From JAQVEM01 sp964601205 (lineage in GTDB: Bacteria > Actinomycetota > Humimicrobiia > Humimicrobiales > Humimicrobiaceae), in NCBI GenBank assembly GCA_964601205.1, contig CAZRML010000005.1, forward strand, positions 1-64,000: a DNA stretch of 64,000 nt, written 5' to 3'. Made by a program: the position numbers and the translations under genes. Under the pieces are notes generated by a model. That model ran no database searches, was not told the origin of the DNA, and was given only the letters and a program-made list of their open reading frames with translations. Position 1 is the first letter of the stretch, and each line of letters begins with the position of its first letter. Shown piece after piece: positions 28,209 through 37,600 of the stretch.

Positions 28209-29598
28209 TAATAGATATAAAATTAGGGGGGACAGGCTTCTTGATATAAGTAAGAATGCTGTTGCCAGGATAAAGAAGTATGGTGTGGACGAGTTTGAGG
28301 TTTTTACTGCAAGCTCTGTTGAAAACGAATTGGGAGTTTTCAAACAGAAAGTAGAAACATTAACATTTTCAGATTCAATCGGAATCGGAATAAGGGTTTT
28401 TAAGAATAAATCAATCGGGTATGCTTATACTACTGTTCTTGAGAATGACAGCATAGAGGAGTGTATAGGCAGGGCTGTTTCTAATAGCAAAGTTACCGGA
28501 AGGCAAAAATATAATTATCTGCCCCGGGGAGAAGAGTTTAATATTAAAAAAAAGCTTATAAGCGATGAGTTATTATTCAGTGAGAATTTGATTGATTATA
28601 GTATAGAAGATAAGGTTGCTCTTGCACAGGAACTGGAGAGCCTTACCAGGAGTAAAGATAAAAGGATCACGGATATAGAGAATGTTATGTATGAAGACAG
28701 CATTTATGAAATGGCCATACTGAACTCGGCCGGTTTTTGCGACAAATACAGGACGACAAGCTGTATGGTATATATAAATGCAATTTCAAAGGAAGGCAAA
28801 GACACTTCTACGGGTGATTTTTTTGGATGCGGCCGCTCACCTTCTGATATTAATATTAACGAAGTTGCAGAAAGAGCAGCAGAGAGGTCTGTTGCAATCC
28901 TGGGAGGGAAAAAAATTAAATCAAATATAGTAGATATTCTCATGGACCCGGCTGTTTCTGCGCAGTTTCTGGGTATAGTAGCTGATAGTGTTAAAGCAGA
29001 TTCGGTACAGAAAAAGAAGTCAGTATTTGAAGGAAAGATAGGGGAAAAGATATTTTCTATTGACCTGAATATATTTGACGACGGAACATTACCCGGTGGG
29101 CTTTCTTCCATGCCGTTTGATGGTGAGGGTGTTATAAAGGGGAGAACCGGTGTATTTGAAAAGGGATATCTTAAAACTTATCTTTACAATACATTTACTG
29201 CAAGGAAAGATAAAACTATATCAACAGGTAATGCGGCGAGAGCTTCATACCGCTCTACGCCGGAGGTAGGTATTTCCAACTTTTATATGGAGCCGTCCAG
29301 CATCAGTTTTGATAAACTTTTAAAGCATATGGGAAATGGATTTTACGTAATTGATATAATAGGGTTGCATTCAGGAGTAAATCCTGTTTCCGGGCAGATC
29401 AGTGTAGGGGCCAAAGGATTGTGGATAGAAAATGGCAGGCCTGCATATCCGGTTAAAGAAGTAACTATAGCTACCGATATCTTAAATTTTTGTAAAAGCA
29501 TAAAGGAGATAGGAAGCGACATTAGATTTATACCCGGCGGCGGTTATGTCGGCTGCCCCTCACTTCTGGTAAGCAGTGTTGCTATAAGCGGAAAGTAA
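28201..29598 (+). CDS. tldE: TldE/PmbA family protein, partner of TldD
   Basis: This 465-residue TldE/PmbA homologue lacks the HExxxH metal site, as expected for the non-catalytic partner. It has the N-terminal VDEFEVFTASSVENELGVFKQ-like opening, the central VDILMDPAVSAQFLGIV, and the C-terminal ISVGAKGLWIENGRPAYPVKE region. Its start overlaps tldD, implying translational coupling and a fixed heterodimer. There is no candidate RiPP precursor beside it, so housekeeping proteolysis is the simpler role. Confidence 0.94.
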   Translation: MDNNRYKIRGDRLLDISKNAVARIKKYGVDEFEVFTASSVENELGVFKQKVETLTFSDSIGIGIRVFKNKSIGYAYTTVLENDSIEECIGRAVSNSKVTGRQKYNYLPRGEEFNIKKKLISDELLFSENLIDYSIEDKVALAQELESLTRSKDKRITDIENVMYEDSIYEMAILNSAGFCDKYRTTSCMVYINAISKEGKDTSTGDFFGCGRSPSDININEVAERAAERSVAILGGKKIKSNIVDILMDPAVSAQFLGIVADSVKADSVQKKKSVFEGKIGEKIFSIDLNIFDDGTLPGGLSSMPFDGEGVIKGRTGVFEKGYLKTYLYNTFTARKDKTISTGNAARASYRSTPEVGISNFYMEPSSISFDKLLKHMGNGFYVIDIIGLHSGVNPVSGQISVGAKGLWIENGRPAYPVKEVTIATDILNFCKSIKEIGSDIRFIPGGGYVGCPSLLVSSVAISGK

Positions 29599-29627
29599 GC
29601 CGGAATTTTTAATTTATTTAACCGGCT
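29598..29627. terminator. Possible bidirectional terminator
   Basis: AGCCGG (29598-29603) pairs with CCGGCT (29622-29627) around an 18-base A/T loop, between the convergent tldE and COG2426 genes. The right arm lies in the last codons of the leftward gene. Flanks are A/T-rich without a clean T run, so it is uncertain. Confidence 0.35.
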
Positions 29628-30118
29628 ATTATAAATTTTACATACCCGACCGTCTGGCAGATTATGGTTACTATAATTCCTGCAATAAGTATCCCGATTA
29701 TTATATGAAGAAGTGCTTTTTTGGGGGGTATGCCAAAAACAAAAGCAATCAATGCTCCTGTCCAGCAGCCGGTTACGGGGAGCGGTATTCCCACAAAAGC
29801 TATCAGAGCAAAACCTTCATATTTTTCAAATCTTTTCGAATGGCGCCTGCGGGTATGATTAAAAAGCCAGGTAAAAAACCTTCTGGCAAGACTGCTTCTA
29901 TTCATAAGAAATGCTGATACGGGTTCAAGAATCCATAATATGGCAATCGCAGGAACTATGTTTCCCAGTACTGATATTATGTAAGTTTCAAAGATGTTCA
30001 TTCCGTATTTTGAAAGGGCAATGGGAATTGATGCCCGCAGCTCGCCAATAGGAGTCATTGCTGTGAGAAAAGTTGCAATTCTTGGTGATATAAATTCAAG
30101 AAAGCCAGATGAATCCAT
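29618..30118 (-). CDS. COG2426 small multidrug export-like membrane protein
   Basis: The 166-residue membrane protein has about four to five hydrophobic segments. PIGELRASIPIAL near residue 22 and FVGIPLPVTGCWTGALIAFVFG near 113-134 match the COG2426/Sm_multidrug_ex family. A very basic stretch (FNHTRRRHSKRFEKYEG, about residues 90-105) sits between two membrane segments. The family name is historical and substrates are uncertain. It is transcribed towards tldE, and its 5' end faces uppP. Confidence 0.85.
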   Translation of the reverse strand: MDSSGFLEFISPRIATFLTAMTPIGELRASIPIALSKYGMNIFETYIISVLGNIVPAIAILWILEPVSAFLMNRSSLARRFFTWLFNHTRRRHSKRFEKYEGFALIAFVGIPLPVTGCWTGALIAFVFGIPPKKALLHIIIGILIAGIIVTIICQTVGYVKFIIAG

Positions 30119-30203
30119 ATTATTTTTTTATTTTTATTTAATTTATGCTATATTTTTAAAATTAGTTGATAATTATCAAAAATAATTTTAACCATTATAT
30201 AAG

Positions 30204-31145
30204 TTGAATATAATACAGTCAATTATTTTAGGTCTGATTCAGGGAGCCACGGAATTTTTGCCCGTAAGTAGTTCGGGTCATCTGGTTATCTTTCCTTATT
30301 TTTTTAGCTGGGAGTATGTTCCGTTATATTTTACAGTAGTGGTTCATTTTGCGACACTTGCTTCCGTAGTAACAATTTTTTACAGGGACATCTTTGAAAT
30401 AGTTAAAGAAGTTATTCAGGGTATTTTTATAAGAAATAAAAGAAATTCATATAATTTTAAGATTGGTATATTACTAATAGTCGCAAGTATCCCGGCAGCG
30501 ATAGTGGGGGTTTTACTTGATGATTATGTTGAGAATTTGTTTTCGGAGCCTCTTGCAGCATCAGGTTTTTTACTTATTACGGCATTGTTTCTATGGCTGG
30601 GTGAATTTAGGGGAAAAGAGATTGAAGCAAAAATGTCAGGGGATCAGGATATAAGTGAGGGTAAGAATATTTTAAACGGAAAGGAAGATACAGGGGGTGG
30701 CTATCCTGTTGCTAAAGTTGGTATTAAAGAAAATGGTACCGGGCGGATAAAATTTAATTTTCCAATAGCATTAATAACTGGTGTAGGCCAGGCTTTAGCT
30801 ATATTACCCGGAATTTCAAGGTCGGGAGCCACGATATCTTTTGCGCGATTTTTTGGGATAAGAAGAGGAGAAGCGGTAAGGTTTTCGTTCTTACTTTCGG
30901 TACCAATTATTTTTGGCTCATTCATATTTGAATTATGGAACTCGTCAGATATTATTTTTAAGAGTGGCCCGGATATTATCCATAACCTGGTAGCCGGTTT
31001 TATTTCTTCTTATATAGCAGGATTATTTGCGGTAAAATTTATTGTTTATCTGGCAGGAAAGAGAAATTTAAATATTTTTGCGATATACTGTATCTGTCTT
31101 GCACTGGCTGTTCTTATTTTCTATGTAATAAATATATTTATATAA
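30204..31145 (+). CDS. uppP: Undecaprenyl-diphosphatase
   Basis: This 313-residue BacA/UppP membrane enzyme dephosphorylates undecaprenyl pyrophosphate so the carrier lipid can be reused for wall synthesis. It also gives bacitracin tolerance. The two active-site motifs are intact: QGATEFLPVSSSGHL (about residues 15-29) and PGISRSGATIS (about 203-213). Between them is a hydrophilic insertion of about 45 residues (about 143-188, rich in G, K, E and N), making it longer than the usual 260-280 residues. The start codon is TTG with no clear Shine-Dalgarno sequence. Confidence 0.95.
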   Translation: MNIIQSIILGLIQGATEFLPVSSSGHLVIFPYFFSWEYVPLYFTVVVHFATLASVVTIFYRDIFEIVKEVIQGIFIRNKRNSYNFKIGILLIVASIPAAIVGVLLDDYVENLFSEPLAASGFLLITALFLWLGEFRGKEIEAKMSGDQDISEGKNILNGKEDTGGGYPVAKVGIKENGTGRIKFNFPIALITGVGQALAILPGISRSGATISFARFFGIRRGEAVRFSFLLSVPIIFGSFIFELWNSSDIIFKSGPDIIHNLVAGFISSYIAGLFAVKFIVYLAGKRNLNIFAIYCICLALAVLIFYVINIFI

Positions 31146-31166
31146 AGGAGAGTGAATATTTAACTT

Positions 31167-31910
31167 ATGAAAGGGGTTATTCTGGCAGGTGGGCTGGGAA
31201 CTCGCCTCATGCCATGTACTAAAGTTACAAATAAGCATTTGTTGCCGGTTTATGATAAACCAATGATTTATTACCCTCTCAAGACTATGGTGAATGCGGG
31301 GGTAAAGGATATAATGATTGTCACAGGTGGAAACTATGCCGGGGACTTTTTAAGACTTCTTGGTAACGGGCGCGAATTCGGGCTCAAGGATATAAGTTAT
31401 ACCTACCAGGAAGGAGAAGGTGGAATAGCCGATGCGCTTAAGCTCGCAGAAAATTTTATTGATAATGATAAAGTAATAGTAATGCTCGGTGATAATATAA
31501 TCGAAGATGATGTAACGGATTCGATTAAGGAGTTTGAGAAGCAAAAAGAGGGTGCAAAAATATTCTTAAAACAGGTTGATGACCCGGAAAGATTTGGAGT
31601 GGCTGAAATTAATGACAGCAGGGTAATAAATATTGAGGAGAAACCCGTGAAACCGAAGAGCAATTATGCTGTTACCGGTCTTTATATGTATGACAGCAAT
31701 GTATTTAAAATAATTGAAAATCTTAAACCTTCAGATAGAGGTGAGCTTGAAATAACAGATGTTAATAATGAATATATCAAAAGAGGAACCATGGCATATT
31801 CAATTCTTAATGGCTGGTGGAGTGATGCCGGAACATTTGAGTCGCTGTACAGGGCGAGCCATCTTGTCAGGGAAGCGTTAGAGAGTAAAAATCTGCCATC
31901 ATTCAGGTAG
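31167..31910 (+). CDS. Sugar-phosphate nucleotidyltransferase, RmlA-like
   Basis: The 247-residue nucleotidyltransferase is of the glucose-1-phosphate thymidylyltransferase type. It has the NTP-binding signature LAGGLGTRLMPCTKVTNKHLLPVYDKP (split here by its conserved G, R and K), then GDNIIEDD for the metal site (about residue 108), EEKPVKPKSNYAVTGLYMYD, and LNGWWSDAGTFESL near the C-terminus. It makes an activated sugar such as dTDP-glucose for surface polysaccharide or rhamnose. It is shorter than RmlA (about 290), resembling short RmlA homologues. It follows uppP by 21 bases with AAAGGAG upstream, so they may share a transcript. Confidence 0.9.
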   Translation: MKGVILAGGLGTRLMPCTKVTNKHLLPVYDKPMIYYPLKTMVNAGVKDIMIVTGGNYAGDFLRLLGNGREFGLKDISYTYQEGEGGIADALKLAENFIDNDKVIVMLGDNIIEDDVTDSIKEFEKQKEGAKIFLKQVDDPERFGVAEINDSRVINIEEKPVKPKSNYAVTGLYMYDSNVFKIIENLKPSDRGELEITDVNNEYIKRGTMAYSILNGWWSDAGTFESLYRASHLVREALESKNLPSFR

Positions 31911-31946
31911 TATTTGACGCGAGCCGGTATTCTGTAAGAAAAAATA

Positions 31947-32156
31947 TTAATATTTTACTACTCTGGTTGAATTGCAGTAAAAACATCTTAATACACGATG
32001 GGAGCTTTTCCAGCTATTATCCGAGACTAAAAAGGCCCATGTAAGAGAATCTTTCTCATCTTTACTGTCAGTATTCTGGTATATCAGTGCGTTGCCTTCT
32101 TCTTTTACCGTGCCGACGAACTTAAAAGTGTTACCACATTCCAGACATTTATACAT
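31947..32156 (-). CDS. Small zinc-ribbon protein
   Basis: The 69-residue protein has an N-terminal CLECG knuckle (residues 4-8) and a C-terminal CFYCNSTRVVKY knuckle (residues about 58-69), giving a C-x2-C…C-x2-C ribbon around a 50-residue insert with an acidic patch. GGAGGG lies six bases before the ATG on the minus strand, supporting real translation. Function is unknown; nucleic-acid binding is plausible. Confidence 0.7.
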   Translation of the reverse strand: MYKCLECGNTFKFVGTVKEEGNALIYQNTDSKDEKDSLTWAFLVSDNSWKSSHRVLRCFYCNSTRVVKY

Positions 32157-32333
32157 TTTTTACCCTCCGAAGTGATTTAAAAATAAATTTTTGTTATTAT
32201 AGGTTATTATAGTATATTATCAGATAAAAACAATAAATTATCAATACAATTTAAATAAATTTTTTATAAAAGTGTTATAAAATTATAAATGTAGTACTGT
32301 GGTTTTGGCTGCATAAAATCAATAAGAATATAT

Positions 32334-32362
32334 TTGACTAAAAAAAATACCTCTGATAATAT
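32334..32362 (+). promoter_or_regulatory. Candidate promoter for the 85-residue protein gene
   Basis: TTGACT (32334-32339) and an extended -10 TGATAATAT (32354-32362) are separated by 17 bases between hexamers. It would drive the gene starting at 32396. Confidence 0.45.
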
Positions 32363-32395
32363 CTTTTAATAATTATTATTAGTTTTTTAAGTGCC

Positions 32396-32653
32396 ATGCA
32401 AATGAGAATTGAAAAACAAAAAGTCAGGGTAAAGATTAAAACGGAATCTACCATAGTAAAAGGTACGGTCTACACACTGGTTGACGGAAGGTTGAGTGAT
32501 TATATAACATCTCAGAAGAATAAGTTCATACCGGTAGCTGATGCAGAAGTATACTATATAGATGGTACCGGGGAAATCATGGATGAAAATAAAGCCAGAA
32601 GAGAAATTGTTTTTATAAATGTTGAAAAGATTGAGATGATAGAGTATTTATGA
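32396..32653 (+). CDS. Small beta-rich protein, DUF6812-like
   Basis: The 85-residue cytosolic protein has alternating hydrophobic strands. The opening KVRVKIKTESTIVKGTVYTL and ending EIVFINVEKIEMIEYL resemble the small DUF6812 proteins, which I recognise only loosely. The KGxVY…RLSDYI pattern is typical. Function is unknown. Starts at 32396 and 32402 (both ATG) are possible and no clear Shine-Dalgarno sequence decides. It is followed after 94 bases by thioredoxin. Confidence 0.65.
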   Translation: MQMRIEKQKVRVKIKTESTIVKGTVYTLVDGRLSDYITSQKNKFIPVADAEVYYIDGTGEIMDENKARREIVFINVEKIEMIEYL

Positions 32654-32747
32654 TTTCGCAGTGTATTCCATGCAGTGTATTTGTAAGTATATTCTAGGTT
32701 AAAAAAAAATAATAGCAAAATAATAGTAATTTTAGAAAGGTGGAGTA

Positions 32748-33074
32748 ATGTCTGAACTTGTTCATCAATTTACCGAATCAAACTTTATCAATGAAGTAAT
32801 TAATTCGGATGTACCGGTTCTGGTGGATTTTTGGGCTGTATGGTGTGGACCCTGCAGGTTAATAGAGCCTGAACTTGAAAAATTAGCATTAGAAAAAGGA
32901 AATGAATTGAAAATCGGAAGGCTCAATGTAGATGATAATAGATATATAGCAATAAGATATGGCATAAACAATATACCTACATTATTATTTTTTAAAGACG
33001 GAAAACTTGTCAAGACACTTATAGGAGCTATGCCCAAAGATAGAATATTGAGTGAAATTTCACCATTCTTATAA
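32748..33074 (+). CDS. trxA: Thioredoxin
   Basis: The 108-residue single-domain thioredoxin has the active site VDFWAVWCGPCR (CGPC at about residues 33-36) and the cis-Pro loop GINNIPTLLFFKDG (about 72-85). It reduces protein disulfides in the cytoplasm using thioredoxin reductase. No reductase gene is in the window. AGAAAGGTGGAG precedes the ATG. It is followed after 4 bases by a DUF72 gene. Confidence 0.95.
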   Translation: MSELVHQFTESNFINEVINSDVPVLVDFWAVWCGPCRLIEPELEKLALEKGNELKIGRLNVDDNRYIAIRYGINNIPTLLFFKDGKLVKTLIGAMPKDRILSEISPFL

Positions 33075-33078
33075 ATTA

Positions 33079-33879
33079 ATGAAAAGGGTTTTTATAGGCA
33101 CGTCAGGGTACAGTTATGATGATTGGAATATTAATTTTTACCCCCCTGAACTTGACAAAAAAGAACAGTTAAGATATTACAGCAGGTTTTTTGATACAGT
33201 GGAAATAAATTTTACCTACTATGCTCTCCCGTATCCCCATATATTTAAGAAAATGTCGGAGAAGGTGGGTCAGGATTTTGTTTTTTCGGTAAAAGCCCAC
33301 AGCAGCGTGACACATACCAGGGATTTTAAAATTGAAGGGATCAAACATTTTATAATTTCTCTTCAGCCCTTTATTGAGAAAGACAGAATGGGCTCTATAC
33401 TCCTTCAGTTTCCCTGGGCCTTCAAATTCAGCAAAGAAAATTTGAAGTATCTAAATCGTCTCAGGGAAGATTTCGGTGAACTGGAGCTCAGCGTGGAGTT
33501 CAGGAATATTAGCTGGTTAAGAAAAGAAACAATAGAATATCTAAAAGATTTAAATATAGGTTTTTGTAATTTAGATGAGCCCGGGCTTAAAGGTTTACTT
33601 CCACCTACGAGTATTATAACCAGTGAAACTGGTTATGTAAGGTTTCATGGAAGAAATGAAATTAACTGGTGGAGACCAAAATACTCTTATCAGAGGTATG
33701 ACTATCTTTATAGCAGAGAAGAGCTGGCGGAATGGGTACCCAGAATAAAGAAAATGGCGGAAGGCACAAAAAAAACCTTCATATATTTTAACAACCATTA
33801 CAGAGCACAGGCTGTAAGGTCTGCAAAAATCCTCCAGGAGCTTATTGATAACAGTGATATTTCTACTTCACAAAATTAA
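33079..33879 (+). CDS. DUF72 family protein
   Basis: The DUF72 (YecE-like) TIM-barrel protein of about 266 residues opens with VFIGTSGYSYDDWNINFYPPELDKKEQLRYY (family hallmark GTSGxxY…W…FYP). The rest has VEINFTYYALP, LQFPWAF, SVEFRN (about residue 142), VRFHGRNE, and the C-terminal FIYFNNHYRAQAVRSA. DUF72 is widespread, resembles sugar-phosphate or metal-dependent barrel enzymes and has no settled role. The first in-frame start is inside trxA, but homologues begin at ATG 33079. Confidence 0.93.
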   Translation: MKRVFIGTSGYSYDDWNINFYPPELDKKEQLRYYSRFFDTVEINFTYYALPYPHIFKKMSEKVGQDFVFSVKAHSSVTHTRDFKIEGIKHFIISLQPFIEKDRMGSILLQFPWAFKFSKENLKYLNRLREDFGELELSVEFRNISWLRKETIEYLKDLNIGFCNLDEPGLKGLLPPTSIITSETGYVRFHGRNEINWWRPKYSYQRYDYLYSREELAEWVPRIKKMAEGTKKTFIYFNNHYRAQAVRSAKILQELIDNSDISTSQN

Positions 33880-33951
33880 ACTAATTATATAAAATCTATT
33901 AAACGGTTTCAGGGATTTAATTTTATTAATTTGACAATAAGGTAAAAGGGT

Positions 33952-36900
33952 ATGTTTAAAAAAGTTAAAAGCAATGTAGATCTGGTAAAACTGGAAGAAA
34001 AAATTCTAAAATTCTGGAAAGAAAGTAATATTTTTGAAAAAACCCTGAAAAAAAATGAATTTAAAGAAAAATTTGTGTTCTACGAAGGGCCACCTACTGC
34101 CAATGGAGCACCCGGTGTTCATCATGTCCTTTCACGTGTTTATAAAGATATTTTCCCCAGATATAAAACTATGAAGGGTTATTATGTGCCGAGAAAAGCA
34201 GGGTGGGATACTCATGGTCTTCCGGTAGAAATTGAGATTGAAAAAAAGTTAAACATTAACTCAAAAAAAGAAATAGAAGAAATTGGTATAGAGAAATTTA
34301 ATACTCTGTGCAGACAGAATGTTATGAAATATGAAGGGGAATGGGAAAAACTTACCGAACGTATAGGATTCTGGCTGGATATGGATAATGCTTATCTGAC
34401 CTATAAGAATGAGTATATTGAAACTGTATGGTGGATATTGAAAAAAATATGGGAGAATAACTTATTGTACCAGGACTATAAAATTGTTCCTTACTGTCCC
34501 AGGTGCGGGACTGCACTTTCATCCCATGAGATAGCCCAGGGATATAAAGAAGTAGAAGATCTCTCTATAATAGTAAAATTCCCCTTTGACGGAAAAGAGA
34601 ATACATATTTTCTTGTATGGACAACAACTCCATGGACTTTAATATCAAATGCGGCTGCAGCAGTGAACCGGGAATCTAATTATGCAGAGGTCAATTTTAA
34701 TGGTAAAAATTTAATACTGGCAGAGAATTTACTGCAGGGAGTTCTCGGAGAAGGTTCAGGATATAGTGTTAATTCTACTTTTAAGGGCAGTGAAATTATT
34801 TCCTCAAAGTATACACCTGTTTATGATTATGCCGGTGGTAACAGCAATGCTTTTAAAATTATTGCGGGGGATTTTGTATCAATTGAAGAGGGTACAGGAA
34901 TTGTTCATATTGCCCCTGCCTTTGGTGAAGATGATATGAACGCCGGTAGGGAAAATAATCTGCCTGTTGTACAGATGGTGGATGAAGAAGGCAGGTTCAA
35001 AAAAGAGGTCAGAAAATTTGCCGGCCTAAATGCTGAAGAGGCAAATTCTAAAATAATTGAAGACCTAAAAGAAAGGAAATTGCTTTTTGATGTTAAAAAA
35101 ATAAGACATTCCTATCCATATTGCTGGAGATGTGACAGTAGACTTATGTACTATGCAAAAAAGAGCTGGTACATAAAAACTTCCGAGATAAAGGATGAAC
35201 TTTTAAAATCTAATGAAGAAGTAAACTGGTATCCCGGGCATATAAAATATGGAAGGTTCGGGAAGTGGCTTGAAAATAATGTTGACTGGGCTCTTACAAG
35301 AGAAAGATACTGGGGTACACCACTTCCTGTATGGATGGATGAAGAAGGCCATAAAATTTGCATAGGAAGCATAGAGGAATTAAAAGAGAAGGCAGTTAAC
35401 CTGCCCGAAAATCTGGATCTGCACAGACCTTATGTGGATAATATCATAATAAAGTGTCCTGTATGCGGCAAAGATATGAAAAGAGTGCCCGAAGTAATAG
35501 ATGTGTGGTTTGATTCCGGGTCAATGCCTTATGCTCAGTATCATTATCCTTTTGAAAACAAAGAGTTATTTAAGGAAAGTTTTCCTGCAGATTTTATATG
35601 CGAAGCAATTGACCAGACCAGGGGATGGTTTTATACTCTTCTTGCCATTTCAACATTGCTTTTTAAAAAATCCTGTTACAAAAATGTACTGTGTCTTGGT
35701 CTGATAAATGATGAAAAAGGACAAAAAATGTCCAAATCAAGGGGAAACGTTATAAACCCCTGGGATATTTTAAATAAACAGGGAGCAGATGCCCTGAGGT
35801 GGTATTTCTTTACCGGCGTGTCCCCCTGGTTGCCAAAAAACTTTTCAATGAAAGCAGTTGATGATGTGATAAGAAAATTTATGCTTACCCTCTGGAACAC
35901 TTATACTTTTTTTGTAATTTATGCCAATATAGATAATTTTAATCCTTACAATTACGAGCTTGAAGTAAAGGACAGGTTCGAACTTGATCGGTGGATATTG
36001 TCCGAACTTAACCGGACTATAAGAAAAGTTAATGACTTAATGGATAATTTTAATGTTACTGAAAGCGGGAGGGAAATTCAAAATTTCGTTGATACTCTTT
36101 CAAACTGGTATGTAAGGAGAAGCAGGAGAAGATTCTGGAAAAGTGAAGAAGACAGGGATAAAATAAGTGCCTATAAAACTCTTTATGAATGCCTGGTAAA
36201 TGTTTCTATTTTGTGTGCTCCTTTTATACCCTTCATGAGCGAAGAAATTTATAAAAACCTTACAGGAAGTCTGGGGGAAGGCGAGGATAGTGTACACCTG
36301 GAAAATTATCCTGAGGCTGATGAAAGTGTTATAGATGAGAATCTGAGTTTTAAAATGGATACGGCGCGAAAAGTGGTCAATCTTGGCAGGGCGATAAGAA
36401 ATAAGGTAAATATTAAAGTCAGACAGCCGGTTGAGAAGGTGCTTGTTTATTTTGAGAAAGATGACAGGAAGAAAGAGGCTATTAATTATTTTAAGAATAT
36501 TATTACCAGTGAGCTTAATGTCAGGGATATTGAGTTTGTAGGAGATATAAATGAACTGGTTTCTTATAATATAAAGCCAAATCTCCCGTTGCTGGGTAGA
36601 AAGTATGGTAGCATGGTCAACTCGATAAAGGAGGCGTTATTTTCTGAAAATCCAGTGAATACTGCGCTCAGGGTTAAAAATAATAAAAATATTAATTTAA
36701 TGATTGATGGAAAGCAGATAGAAATATTGCCTGAAGAGGTAATTGTTGAGATAAAGAATAAAGAAGGTTTCGGTGTGGAGAGTGATGGTGTATTTAATGT
36801 GGGTCTTCCTACCCTGATATCGGAGGATTTGCTGGAAGAAGGGTTTTGCAGGGAGCTGGTCCACCAGATACAGAATTTAAGAAAGGAAGCAGGTTTCCAG

Positions 36901-37098
36901 ATAGAAAATACTATAGAACTTGCCCTGGGGTCCGGAATAAAAGAAAGCATATTGGAGAAATACAGAAATTATATAATGAAGGAAACACTGAGCAAATCAA
37001 TTGGTTCTGATTTTAAGGAAGATATGTTTGTAAAAAAAGTAAATGTGAATGGCAAACAGATAAGAATTGGCCTGAAGGTTGTGGGAAGTATAAGTTAA
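33952..37098 (+). CDS. ileS: Isoleucyl-tRNA synthetase, eukaryote-like type 2
   Basis: The 1048-residue class I synthetase charges tRNA-Ile. The HIGH motif region is GPPTANGAPGVHHVLSR-like near residue 50, with HH in place of HIGH, followed by KTMKGYYVPRKAGWDTHGLPVE. KMSKS is intact near 592 (KGQKMSKSRGN), and the editing domain lies between. The HHVLSR/KAGWDTHG pattern marks the type 2 group that often resists mupirocin. No T-box leader is visible in the 72 bases upstream, and there is no C-terminal zinc finger. lspA follows after one base. Confidence 0.96.
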   Translation: MFKKVKSNVDLVKLEEKILKFWKESNIFEKTLKKNEFKEKFVFYEGPPTANGAPGVHHVLSRVYKDIFPRYKTMKGYYVPRKAGWDTHGLPVEIEIEKKLNINSKKEIEEIGIEKFNTLCRQNVMKYEGEWEKLTERIGFWLDMDNAYLTYKNEYIETVWWILKKIWENNLLYQDYKIVPYCPRCGTALSSHEIAQGYKEVEDLSIIVKFPFDGKENTYFLVWTTTPWTLISNAAAAVNRESNYAEVNFNGKNLILAENLLQGVLGEGSGYSVNSTFKGSEIISSKYTPVYDYAGGNSNAFKIIAGDFVSIEEGTGIVHIAPAFGEDDMNAGRENNLPVVQMVDEEGRFKKEVRKFAGLNAEEANSKIIEDLKERKLLFDVKKIRHSYPYCWRCDSRLMYYAKKSWYIKTSEIKDELLKSNEEVNWYPGHIKYGRFGKWLENNVDWALTRERYWGTPLPVWMDEEGHKICIGSIEELKEKAVNLPENLDLHRPYVDNIIIKCPVCGKDMKRVPEVIDVWFDSGSMPYAQYHYPFENKELFKESFPADFICEAIDQTRGWFYTLLAISTLLFKKSCYKNVLCLGLINDEKGQKMSKSRGNVINPWDILNKQGADALRWYFFTGVSPWLPKNFSMKAVDDVIRKFMLTLWNTYTFFVIYANIDNFNPYNYELEVKDRFELDRWILSELNRTIRKVNDLMDNFNVTESGREIQNFVDTLSNWYVRRSRRRFWKSEEDRDKISAYKTLYECLVNVSILCAPFIPFMSEEIYKNLTGSLGEGEDSVHLENYPEADESVIDENLSFKMDTARKVVNLGRAIRNKVNIKVRQPVEKVLVYFEKDDRKKEAINYFKNIITSELNVRDIEFVGDINELVSYNIKPNLPLLGRKYGSMVNSIKEALFSENPVNTALRVKNNKNINLMIDGKQIEILPEEVIVEIKNKEGFGVESDGVFNVGLPTLISEDLLEEGFCRELVHQIQNLRKEAGFQIENTIELALGSGIKESILEKYRNYIMKETLSKSIGSDFKEDMFVKKVNVNGKQIRIGLKVVGSIS

Positions 37099-37099
37099 G

Positions 37100-37600
37100 A
37101 TGAATAGAATAACAAGAAGAAATGTTTTGATGAATTTATATTTTATAATTACCGGTATTTGTATAATGGTAATTGACCAGGTAACTAAATACCTTGTAAT
37201 CCAGAAGCTTCCGGTTAATAACTCAATAGAAATAATAAAAGGTTTTTTTTATATAACCCATATAAATAATACCGGTGCAGCTTTTGGGTTGTTTCAGGGG
37301 TATACAAAAGTCCTGACTGTAATATCAATTATAGCTATTTTTTTAATAGTTCTTTTAAAAACTATACTCAAGATTAATTCTGTTTTCTATAATATATCAC
37401 TGGGTTTTATTCTGGGAGGTGCGCTGGGCAACCTTGTTGATAGATATTTCGCCGGTAAAGTTACTGATTTTTTTAATTTTACTTTTTTTGGGGCGGTGTT
37501 TAATGTCGCTGACCTATTTATTAATATAGGCTTTTGTTTTACTATAATAATAATACTTAAAGAATATTTCGTGAAAAGAAGATTAAGAGGAGTTGAGTAA
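37100..37600 (+). CDS. lspA: Lipoprotein signal peptidase (signal peptidase II)
   Basis: This 166-residue aspartic membrane protease cuts prolipoproteins before the lipid-modified Cys. It has four membrane segments and the motifs IDQVTKYLV (about residue 27), NNTGAAFGLF, GGALGNLVDR (catalytic Asp) and VFNVADLFI (catalytic Asp, about 136). Its substrates here would include the lipoproteins at 7.3, 25.3 and 45.3 kb. It starts one base after ileS, the ileS-lspA order seen in many bacteria. Confidence 0.96.
   Translation: MNRITRRNVLMNLYFIITGICIMVIDQVTKYLVIQKLPVNNSIEIIKGFFYITHINNTGAAFGLFQGYTKVLTVISIIAIFLIVLLKTILKINSVFYNISLGFILGGALGNLVDRYFAGKVTDFFNFTFFGAVFNVADLFINIGFCFTIIIILKEYFVKRRLRGVE

Noticed and set aside
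33880..33951. T-box leader for ileS
   Set aside because: The gap is only 72 bases and lacks the T-box sequence and terminator.
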